This document shows positions 9,101 through 21,100 of a stretch of 64,000 nt of DNA, piece by piece. Position 1 is the stretch's first letter. The number at the start of each line of letters is the position of its first letter. A program made the translations under genes and the position numbers. The notes under the pieces were generated by a model. The model did not search any database. It was not told the DNA's origin and worked only from the letters and a program-made list of their open reading frames with translations. Source of the stretch: Paratinospora sagittata (lineage: Eukaryota > Streptophyta > Magnoliopsida > Ranunculales > Menispermaceae); assembly GCA_035771175.1 (NCBI GenBank), contig CM069606.1, positions 34,378,816 through 34,442,815 on the forward strand, read 5' to 3'.

Positions 9101-12100
9101 TCAGAAAGGGTTTTAAGTGATTTGGTGTCCATTGTAGGGTGTCTAGAGGTTGCCATTTGACTGAGGGCAGGGATAGAGCGATTTGGGTGGTGGATAAGTT
9201 TGGGGGTCTTTACCACCAAATCTCTTTTTCTTTCGAGTACTAATCATCATGGTAGCCAAAGTTTCTTACCTTCTAATTTCATATGGAAAGCTCATTTACC
9301 CTCTAAAGTCAAAATTATGGGTTGGTCCACTCATATGAAAGGTTAAGTGGAAATAAATAGAAAAATAAAAATGGGGCAGACAATTTAAGGTGTTTTCGAA
9401 AGTTAAACCTTTTTTTGGTGGTTTGGTGTTTCCGGATTTATTTAGTAACAGTGGCATATTGGCGTGCACGAGGGAATATGGTCAATGGTGATGCATGTGT
9501 GTGACTTTTTCCGTAGGGTTGAAGGGAGGTACAACATATCATTTAGGGATACGATAGAGTCATTCTAGATTTCTATTAGCCGGTTCTAGTCTTTTGTTGC
9601 AAGGATTACATCCTCCAAGTTCCAAACATTTTTTTTTGACAAGAAACATAATATATAATAAAAGAAAAAAGGAGAAACCAAAGGGACGAGATGTCCCACT
9701 GGAGAGTTACAAAGTTTCAAGTATGCCGTTCCATTTGAGCAGCCAGTCCCCTGTACCATAGCCTAAAGAGAGCTTACAAGAACTAATCCAAGATGCAAAA
9801 ATAAAAAGGGCATGATCCCACAACTTACTACAAGAAGAAAAACAGTCCCTAAGATCCTACTGTTCCTTTCAGCCCAAATACACCATAAATTAGCAAAAAA
9901 CATACACTTCCATTACGGTTTTATCTTGCTATTAGACATCACACTAGGAAAAGTAAAATAAGAGGTTGGATCCGGAGGTGACAAAATCTTGCATTTATGG
10001 CACCAAAAATCCCACAGATCCTTCATCATCTTGTAGTCCACGAACATATGGTCCACTGATTCATTTCTTTTCCTGCAAAGACAACACCAATATGGGGAGA
10101 GTATAGTATTAGGGAACCTTTTTTGCAAAACGTTTGCACAGTTAAGCTTCTTATGGGCAATTAACCACCTCAAAATTTTCACTTTGGAAGGTACATTTGC
10201 AGTCCAAATAACGTTTGCTTGGAAGAAAGGAGGCATATTGTCCATGGAAGAAAGAGATGAGAACATAGATTTACAAGAAAAGGATCTCGAGGGTTCTCCT
10301 AACCACCAAACTTTGTCATCACAGTTTTGGAGCTGATAAGAATGGCGACATTGGATGAGAGTTGGAATTTCCTCTAGAGAATTTTCTGGCAGATTCCTCA
10401 TGAAATGCAGATTCCAATTAATAGTAGCCTCATGACTAGTACGGGCATAAAAAAAGGATGAGATTGGAGCGTTATGAAGGCCAGAGATGGCATAAAGGTT
10501 CGAGAATCTGTCCTTAAAAGACTCCGTGCTGCACCAAATGTCCTCCCAAAATCTGATCATGTTCCCATTTCCAACTTTAAGCCTGGAGAGGGGATTAAAA
10601 AGAGGGTAGATTGAATGAATAAACTTCCAAGGACATTTGTAAGTTGATCTAGGGCATAAACCAACATCCTTAGCATTCTCATGCAAACCATGCCTGCTTC
10701 TAATCACTTTAGCCCACAAATTGTCTTTTTCACATAAGAAACGCCAAAGCCACTTCCCTGCCAATGCTTTGTTTCTGTTAAGAAGGTCCCCGATGCCCAA
10801 ACCCCCATGGTCAGTATCCCTTTTCACAGTCTCCCAATTAATTAGGTCCGAACCCTTCACCTTATCTTCATTCTTCCATAAAAAATTCCGCATCATTCTC
10901 TCAATCAAAACAGCAACAGATCTTGGTATCTTAAAGGTTGACATGAAATAAGTGGGGATTGCTTCCAACACAGATTTCAGCTAAGCAACTCTACCTCCCC
11001 GCGATAGAAAGCTCCTTTTCCACCCCTCAATCCTTCTACTAATGGTATGTATCACCGGATCCCAAAAGGACAGTTTAAGGGGATTTCCCCCAAGAGGCAT
11101 ACCTAGGTAATTTAGAGGCCAATTTGCCCACATAAACACCAATCTGACCAGTCAGACAAACTATCTCCTCTTCCAAAAAATTGTTCCCTGCAAGTTGGCA
11201 CTTTGTAAGGTTAATTTTAAGACCAGAAATAAAGCAGAAACTGTTGATAATCTTCATGACATTCGTTAAGCTTTTACCATCATTATTCACAAAGAAAAGA
11301 CTGTCATCAGCATATTGAATGTGTGAGACGTGGATGTTTTCTCTTCCCACCCTGAATCCTTCCATAGCCCCTTTCTCTATGGCCTTGTTGATAATACCAT
11401 CAAGGACGTCAGCCACAAGTGTGTACAGAAAGGGTGACATTGGGTCACCCTGCCTTAACCCTCTTGTCCCTACAATCTTGCCCCTTGGTCTGCCATTGAT
11501 GAAAACAAAATAATTGACAAGATATGCATCCCCAGATCCACCTATGCCATTTATTTCCAAAGCCCTTCTTTTCCATAACAAAATCAAGGAATTTTCATTT
11601 TACTGAATCATATGCTTTAGCAAAGTCGACTTTCAATAGAAAGCCCTTCCTCTTAGACATTCTCCAGTCATCCACGACTTTGTTAGAAATGAGAATGACA
11701 TCAATAATCTGTCTATTTTTAACGAAGGCCATTTGAGTATCAACAATTGTTGAATGAAGGACATTGCGTATCTAGCAGCTAGAGTTTTTGCAATCACTTT
11801 GTACAGGCTAGTTGTCAGGTTGAGGGGTCTAAAATCCCTCACTTTGATGGAGTTCAATTTCTTAGGTATGAGACTAATGTAAGTCTCATTAGTACACTTG
11901 TTAATGATACCATTATGATGAAACTCCTCCAAAACCTTAAGGATGTCATCCGTAAGAACCTCCCAATGTTTTTGGTAGAAGAGCATAGTAAACGCATATG
12001 GTCCCGGTGCCTTTTCACCATCACTGCTGAACACAACATCCCTAATTTCATCAAGGTCAAAAGGCCTCTCCAGCCACATTTGCTGATCCATAGAAATCTG

Positions 12101-15100
12101 GTTCCAGTTTATGCCTTCAATACCCCATCATTCCTATCATTGAACACATCAGTAAAGTGGTCCACAATATCCTTATAGATATCATCAAAATTCCCAACAA
12201 TAGTGCCATCATTTCTTTCAAGTTTAGAGAAAATTTGCCTGGATCTTCGTATACTCAGCATCTTATGAAAATAACTTGAATTAGAATCCCCCTCTTTAAG
12301 CCATTTGACTCTGGCTTTTTGTTTAGCCAATCTTTAAATCCTGCAATTGATGCCTTGGACCTCTTCCTGAATTTTCAGTTTTCTTTGTTGGACCTCGCTT
12401 GACCATTGAGAGTGACACAATTGGCTATCAATCTGCACCATTTCTGAGAGGAGCTGGGCCCTGCGAAGATTGTCTTGGGCAGCACATTTTTTACTCCATT
12501 CTTGAAGTTTAAACTTTAAGAACTTGAGCTTCTGCATAAATCTGAACCCCGCCCATCCATGATCAGTGTGGCAGTTCCACCAATGACCGATCAAATCACC
12601 AAAATTGGGGTAGGATAGCGACACATGTTCAAACCTAAAAGGGGCAGGTCCCCAAATACCGGCATTGGTGTTGAGAGTGATGGGCCAATGGTCCGAAGTT
12701 GTTCTAATTTTCACCTCCTGTTTAGAAATTGGGAAGATCTTATCCCATCCATTAGCAATTAGGAACCTGTCCAACCTTGACATAATAGGAGGGGATCTTC
12801 CGTTAGTCCACGTGTAGGGCAAGTTCGAGAGGTCAGGATCTCTCAACTGTAATTCTGTGATCAACTCATCAAAATTCTTCATACATGTAGATAGATTTGA
12901 ACAATTTAGCTTCTCATCCATCCTTCTAACAAAATTAAAGTCACCGCCAATGCACCAATTATCAGAAAAAGGCTGCTTAGTTCCGCCAGTTCATCCCAGA
13001 AAGCCTGATGTTCAGAACGGTTATAGGGTCCATAAACCGCAGTGAACCACCACTCAAGTCTGCTGTCGTGACTGATTTTTATAGAATTAGAGAAGCTACC
13101 CAATACCCATAAAAGACTCCACCACATTAATTGTCTGACCGGCCCAAATAACCAGAATTCCTCTAGCAGAACCCACAGAAGGAAGAAGAACCCATTTAAG
13201 AAACTTGGACCTCCATATTTCCCTGATAATCTCCAGATTTGCCGAAGATTTCTTGAACTCCTAAATGGCCATAATATTCAGTTTGGCGGAACATATTGTT
13301 TTCTTAATTGCCCATCGTTTAGTAACAAAACCACAACCACGAATGTTCCAGCTCATTATCTTCATTGGGAAACAAAACAATCCCGCAGAGCAACTAGAAA
13401 TCAATCAAGCACCGACAGCAGAACCTGAGGCTCTATCGAACAGTTGAATGTCAATAGAGTTCAGGAAATGGGCAATCTCCACATACTTTGAGACATATTT
13501 CTGTTTCTCCATGACCAAATCAGCGTCGACAACAGCTGTCTTAGAAGGACTAGGCATTTCTTCTTCTTCTCTACAAGAGTATGCTGGAATGCTGGCTTGC
13601 CTCGAGACAACAGGGGTGGTGGAGGACAGATGGGGAGGAGAACTTGGGATTTGATGAGAAGGAGAAGAGAGAACACAATCAACAAAATTGACAACCAAAG
13701 AACTTACCTTGGCAAAATTGAGTCCGGCCTCATTCGTTTCCAGCTCCTCGACCTCACGTTGCCGAGACATGATCTCCTTCCGGGCTGGAGATGACGTTGT
13801 GTTCAGAGTTTGCAGAGTGCCATGTCGGCAGCTTCCAACGATCTTGATTAGAGATTATTGGGCTTTTCCTCTCTTTTCGCGTGGGCCTCCTTTTATAAAT
13901 CTTCAGATGGGCCACGTTTTGTAGGCCCAGAAAGTGGTCCTCTGTTTTCAACCACCTCCTTAGGCCCGTTCTTTAACAGGCCCGTTTTCTTTGTTTGACC
14001 ATCTTGTGCCCATTGAAACTCAACTCCATGGGGAATCAACTGTTGGGCCCACTCGACTGGTCCATTATCATTCTGACCTGAAATCTTTTATTTTTGTTGT
14101 GTAGTGCAGATTACATCGCCACGTGTTTCACCCCTAGTGGTTTTGTGCTTAGACGTGATTTGCCGCACGTCAGAGCGCCGTCTGCACACTGTCTTCTTGT
14201 CGGTCGCAACAGTCTCCTCCGACATGGCCGTACCACCTGCTCTAGAACCGCCTTTGCTGCTTCGAAGGGGATGTCGATCATCCCTTCCGGCGACATCAAC
14301 TCCGATTAGAGAGTACGTCGACACCATTGTCTGTTGACAAACCAGACGATCATCGTAAACGTCTTCTTCCCTTGGGAGCCAATGTTTCTGCAAATTGAAA
14401 ATTCGAAGCTCCATCCGCAAGGTTCCTTTAGTCACCTCCATGAAAGCGAGCAAAAAGCCAGAGGGGGATCCGACAACCTTCATGATCGCCCATTCCATCG
14501 ATCGTCTGCTGACCGTCTCAAGAGCAATATCCAACATCCCTCTACAAGCATCCGCCACCTTGCCGAAGGTTTCCATCTTTCAAGATTCCGACAGGATACC
14601 TTCAACGCCAATCCAGCTATTCCGACACCTGATCTTCATGTCTTCCCATAGAAGGTCCGACGACCACGCTTTAAACTGAATCTTCGATTTCAGCTCAGAA
14701 AGCTTTCCTTTGATCAATTTATTCATCTCATCTTGGCTAAGACAGTGTAGTAAAGCTCTGTCAACTGAGAGGAACTTCAGATGTACACCTCAGCCGCGCC
14801 CCTCCTCCAGCTCCGTCTCAATATCATCCCAATCATCCTTATCAGAGTCCCTTGTAACAAGGACCTCCAAAGAGCCGTTCAGGTGCAAATTGGTATCCCT
14901 TTCCTTTTTCTCAATAACATGTAGACTCTTCGCGGGTTCCTGTAGAGAAAGGCTTTTAATATTCGTCGTTTTGTTCGACTCATAACTTCTATCAGACTCA
15001 GATTGCCCACCATGCAGGATAGTCTCTAGGCAGTCCTCCATATTCTTCCATCCTATGCCATTTTCCTCCCCCGGCACAAAAATGGTTCTCTGTGAACCAT

Positions 15101-18100
15101 TTTTCGATTTTGGTGAAGCGCAAGAAGCTTCCTCTTCGGTTTGTATATGATTCAACGAGGAGAACATGGTTGTTTCCACGATGATGGCGCTTGAGGCTTC
15201 CATCCCTTCTCATAGTTCAAGCCCTACCCACCATCATCTTCAGCCATTCAGCTACACTTAGCTCCAAACAAATGGAATAAACCTTCGCTTTCGTGGCTTC
15301 CTCAAGCAGCACCTCCGACCTGTTCCGAGAAAGGCAGATAGTAAACCACTTAAATCTCGTTTTGAAGGTCTTCATCAACCAACATCCTTCAAAGCTACCA
15401 GACGAACGAGAAGATAGCGGTGAGTGCTTTGAAGAATGGTCCTCGTCTCACCTAGCATCTTGCATCGTTGTAGGAGGGAAGGATTCTCCACTGTTATCTG
15501 AGCCTCTAGACTTTTTCCGTCGTCCACGAGCTACCTCTCAGTCCCCACTGTCACCACACCGTTTATCTAGTTCTCTTGCTCGTCGATCGTCCGATACCTT
15601 TGAACAGTCAACCGCCCTTCGTCAGTCTTTCCTCGTAGACATGGTGTTTTTTCATGGCTTTAATGGTAATTAAGTTTGCAGGGAATTAGAGCTACAACCC
15701 CAAGTTCCAAGCATTTAAAGTGGTAAATTATGACATGTCAGGATCTTTGTTTATGATCTAATTGATAATGTTATAAATTATAAATATATATTTTTATATT
15801 TGGAAGTTGAGCGCAAATTGCGCTCCATGTGATCGAATGAATTTGGAGGTTTAAATTTTCTATCTTCAATTTGAATTGGTGTGCCTTTAGCATTTTCCAT
15901 TTTAAAAGCCTTATCATAAACAAAAACTAATAAAATTCTATAATCACATGCATCTCGTATGTATTTACATTGGGAATAATGTGAATATAGATTGAAGGGA
16001 AAACTCCTAACTTGTTCAATATTAATATAAATATGTGCAGTATAAACATAAACTATGCTTTATTTGGTTTAGTACATAACAAATAAAGTGGCACTTGCCC
16101 CAAATAGGGCTGGTAAGGTGCTTTCCAAGTCTTGTTTCTAAAAACTTAATATAATTCCATGTTTGAGGGTCTTGGGGGCCATCATAATGGCCATTCAATG
16201 GCAAGGACATTGGAAAGTGGTGTGTTTGCCGGTGTTATGATCTATATGGAAGGAGAGGAACTTGAGGGTATTTGAGGGTGAGGAGCGCTTGGCGGCAAGG
16301 GTGGGAAAATTCTCAATTAGTGGCCTTTTTGGTGTAGCAAATAACAAGTTGTCTAAGGGTTATACACTTAATGATTGGGTGAGAGGGTTCAATAATCTTT
16401 AATTGTTTGAAGGGATTGAGGCGGAGTTCTTTCCCCACACTGATGTTTTGTGTAGTCGTTTTCTTTATTTTATATACATACATATGCTTGTTCGTTTCTT
16501 TTTTTAAAAAAAAAGAGGACTTGAGATGAGAGATTTCTTTGGAGAGAATCGAAATGCTTCTTTTCCCACCAGATGGTGCTCTCAGGTAGTTGTGGGTGGA
16601 TGAGTGGCAAGGTTCGAAAAATCAAAAAAATTCTCTTGAAATTTTGCATTCTTTTTTCGATTTTTTGAACCACCAAAGTGAAGAGTGGGTGTAATATAGA
16701 AATGCAAAGATCCATCGAAAAAATAAGATATTAGAAAAATGCAATAATTCAACAAAAAACTCTGTGAAAATTGATAAAATTCGACAAAGAAGTAAAGTTG
16801 TGTTATTCTATCAATAGATTATAAAAGGATTACCAGTAGTTATGCACTATTTTTAACTTCATCAACCAACATGATAATATAAATAAAATTAATCTTACAA
16901 GCTAGCATATAATGTAATTTTACGGGATATGCCTTATGGGAAAAAAAAAAAAAGCAAGAAAAAAAGAAAGAAAGAAAGTTAAAATAAGACTAAAACTTAA
17001 AAATATTTTGAAATAGTTCTCTAAGCCATCTTCTTTTAATTAAAATACCACATAAGAAAATGAAAAAGCAATTTTCAACTCTCAACTGGGGCCTTTTTCC
17101 AACTACATGGGGTCGACTACATGAATCCACTTCTTCCACTTAGCTCTATCGAGGGCTAAGTCGACATTCAAATTAAATTTTTTTAATTTTTTTTAATTGT
17201 ATTTGTCAATGTTATGTTAAGTCTTTCTCTACCTTTATTATTACCATCTAGTGCTAATAGTTCACTCTTCCGAACTGGTGCATCTAAAGGCCTCGTTGTA
17301 TGTGTCCAAACCACTTTAGTTAATTCTCTCTCATTTTATCTCCATTTGGTGCTACTCTTACCATTACCCGAATATACTCATTTTTAAATTTATCTTTTAA
17401 AGTTTTACCACTTATCCATCTTAGCATTCACATTTCTATTATACTTAGTTTGTTAACATGTTGTTTTCTAATTGCCCAACATTCTGTACCATATAGCATG
17501 AAAAAGCAATATATTTGTATAATAAACTAATAAATTATATGGTCTAAAAGTAAGCCACCTCAAAATTGAAAATAAGAAAATAAAAAAGGGATCAAGACCA
17601 AAAGCCAACATTTCAAATTCATAAACACATTTAACAAAATTGATTTTGTTAGGCTATTTATAGATATTTTTATGTATTAAAAGTGTTTATTTATATTGGT
17701 TTTTAGCTTATATTACAATAAATCTAGATATTTCAACATTTATGCAAAAAAATTCTTAATTTAGCAATTTTTTACAAAAATTCTCCATGTCAAATTAAAC
17801 TCCTTTGAATTATTTTCGATTTTCAAGTGATCAAAGTCTAGGGCGAAATCAAATTTTCGATCCTTGATGAGTGGAACTGCTAATTTGTTTTATGTTTTCC
17901 CCTTGGGTGTGCTATTATGATTTGATGGCCTCTTTGGCCTAGACCAACCCAAATAGCTTCAAAGTAACATCTTTAGTTCTATCCACAATAGTTAGAATCA
18001 CTATCCGAATCAGTGAATTGTACAATTCACGATTCGATTCACCCCAAAATGATTCAAATCAGATTCTTGAATTGCTATATTTGTGAATCGTAAGTGAATT

Positions 18101-21100
18101 GGTCTGAATCTTCATTAGCTAAAAAACACTAATGTCTTTAGAACTCTATGGTTGTGTAAACAAATATACAATTCACATATGTATTATGAATCTTACGATT
18201 CACCGATTTGAATCCCAATTCGCTTCATCAGGGCTCGAAACAATTCGATTCTAATTCACGATTTTGACAACCATGGTCTATATATATTTCTCCGGTTGAT
18301 TGATATTCATCTCTAGTCATTAAAATTGAGTGATGATCAAACCCCATGTGCTCTAGATGAATGCACTCCATGCTAAATTTCGCCGTCCATTGTTCACTAT
18401 AAAATACTTGTTCTAGATGTTCTTAGATATGTGTTGTGTCAGCTCTATGATTGTTACATGTGTAGATTGAACCCGTAAAGCCTAGATTTTTCAACTTGCA
18501 TTGGTTAATGGTTCTGAAATTATCCATGCTCGACTGTTGTAATTGGTTCCCTCCTTGATTCTCTTCAACTGTTAGGTTCTTATGAAATCGAAAGGTTCAT
18601 AAAAATAACCAATCTTCGCTTTCTCTATGGTTGTTACATGTGTAGATTGAACCCGTAAAGCCTGGATTTTGCAACTTGCATTGGTAATGGTTGTTGTGAA
18701 ATTATCCATGCCCGACTATCATCATCGGTGCCCTCCTTGATTCTCTTCAACTGTTAGTTTCTTATGAAATCAAAAGGGTCATAAAAATAACCAATCTTCG
18801 CTTTCTCTATGATTGTTACATGTGTAGGTTGAACCCGTAAAGCCTAGATTTTGCAACTTGCATTGGTTAATGGTTGTTGTGAAATTATCCATGCTCGATT
18901 GTTGTCAAGGATCGAAAATTTGATTTCGACTTGACTTCGGTCACTTGAAAATTGGAATTAATTCGAAGAAGTTTAATTCAACATGGAGATTTTTTGTAAA
19001 AATTGGCTAAATTAGAGAAGTTTAGAGATTTTTTGCATATATACTTAAATATCTAGATTTATTATAGTATAAGCTAAAAACTAATATACATAGGCACTTT
19101 TAATACATAAAAATACCAATAAGTGAGTTGATGAATTTGAAATGGTGGCTTTTGGCCTTAATTCTTTTTCTTTGTTTTGATATTTAATTTTGTGGTGGCT
19201 TGCTTCTTGGCCATATACTTTGTTAGTTTGAATTCCATCATGCTTAATTTATTAGTTTATTATTTAAATGTATTATTTTTTAATCTTGTTTTATAAGAGT
19301 TAACTAAAAGAAGATGGTTTTGGGAACTCTTTTAATTTATTTTTAAGTTTTTATTTTATTTCAACTTTATTTATTTATTTATTTTTCTACTTCTTGTCTT
19401 CTCTATTTGGTAAAACATATCTCATAAACTACATAATTTGTTAGCTTGTTAAATTATTTTTTAAAATTTATATTGTTATGTGGGTTGATGAAGTTGAAAA
19501 TAATACATAATTATTGGTATTTTTTGTTTTCTATTAATGAAATAACATTTTTTTACTTCTTTGTTGAGTTTCATCGAATTTTGTGGAATTTTTGCATTTT
19601 TGAATTGAAGAATAGAAATTTTATCGAATTTCGTTGAATTTCTCGAATTATTTTGGCGAATTTTTGCCTTTTTTATTTTGCATCCACTTCACACTTAGGT
19701 GGTAAAAAATAGGAAAAAAATTTGTGGAAGATCGCCGAATTTCGAAAAAATTTTGAACCATGATTGTTGTCATTGGTTCCCTCCTTGATTCTCTTCAACT
19801 GTCAGTTTCTTATGAAATCAAAAGGGTCATAAAAATATCCAATCTTCGCGTTCTCTATGCATGTCTTTCAGAACCTTAGTGTCTACAGCTAGAAAAAAAA
19901 AAGAAATTTGTCCTAAGGTTTAGAGGAGATTTCATTAAGCCCATATCTGTGTTCGCAAGGACTCTTGAGTTATTTTAACTCTTGTGGAAAGTTGAGACTT
20001 AGTCCAATATGAGGAGCACTATAATTATAAATACAAGCTTGTATGCCCATGTGATGCATGGTCTTTAACAACTTTTTATAGATTTAATTACTTTTTTTTT
20101 GTATATTAATAATTATTTAATGAAATAATAATTGAAGTTCAACTATACTAACTAGGGGTGGTGAAAAAGTTGGTTCAGACAAAAATGAGTATAGACAACC
20201 ATTAATATTAACAAACTTACCATGTGTGTATATCCTTTGTTTTAAAAAATGGGCTATGTGTTCTTGTTTGGATTTTGTAATTTTTTATTTTTTAAAAATA
20301 TATTTAAAAATTTTAAGTTTAAAATAACATAAATAAATCATAAAAACATAAAAAAATCTTATTTTTAAATGAAGTTAACTATAAAATTCATTTTATCATT
20401 TTATGAATATTACATGATCAATTAATTTATATTTCTTATTTAATTATATGTGCATAGTTAATGATGTTTGTATATATGTTTAATGTTATATAATAAAATT
20501 TAATTACTATACATAATATTAAGCTTACAATAAATTAATGTATTTAAATAAGTAGACAACTCAACTCAACCAAGCCTTTTCTCGACTAGAAGGGGTCGGC
20601 TACATGTATTTAAATACAAAATGAAGGGGGTGGCAAAATGGGCTCCGATCTGTTTGTCCGCTTTCATTCGGCCCACTTTAAAACGTGTAAGAATTAGGGG
20701 TGTAACGGGTTGGGTTGGGTTGGGTCAAGTTGGAGCCAAATCCCAACCCAACAACTAGTTCGGGTTGAAAAAATTGGAACCTAACTCAAACCAAACCGCC
20801 CCTCATCCTAACCTAACCCAACCCAACCCAACCCAAACTAGTTCAGGTTGGTGATTCGGGTTGAGAATCTTGACTCTTGAGATGGGTTAAATTATACCTG
20901 TAAATTTCACATACAAATTCTACACTATTAGACATCAAGCATGTAATGTTTCAATTTCAAATATAACCATATCAACATGTAAATTTGACAACTATTTCAA
21001 ATTAACTATAAAATATCAAGATGTTTTAAATAAAATCATATTCATCCACCACCATATCATAATACCAAACTAGTTCGATTCGGGTTGGGTTGGGTCGGTT

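Larger units (their letters stand above)
9632..15699 (-). mobile_element. Full-length L1-type LINE (6.07 kb) with 17-bp TSDs
   Basis: The 3' end is at the left, with a short A-tail (T-run from 9631) after ATTATGTTTCTTGTC on the - strand. Flanks CCAAGTTCCAAACATTT (9615-9631) and CCAAGTTCCAAGCATTT (15700-15716) differ at one base, defining the insertion precisely. It carries remnants of ORF1 and ORF2 in the expected order. Length and TSD indicate an insertion that was not 5'-truncated; multiple frameshifts show it is now dead. Confidence 0.88.
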
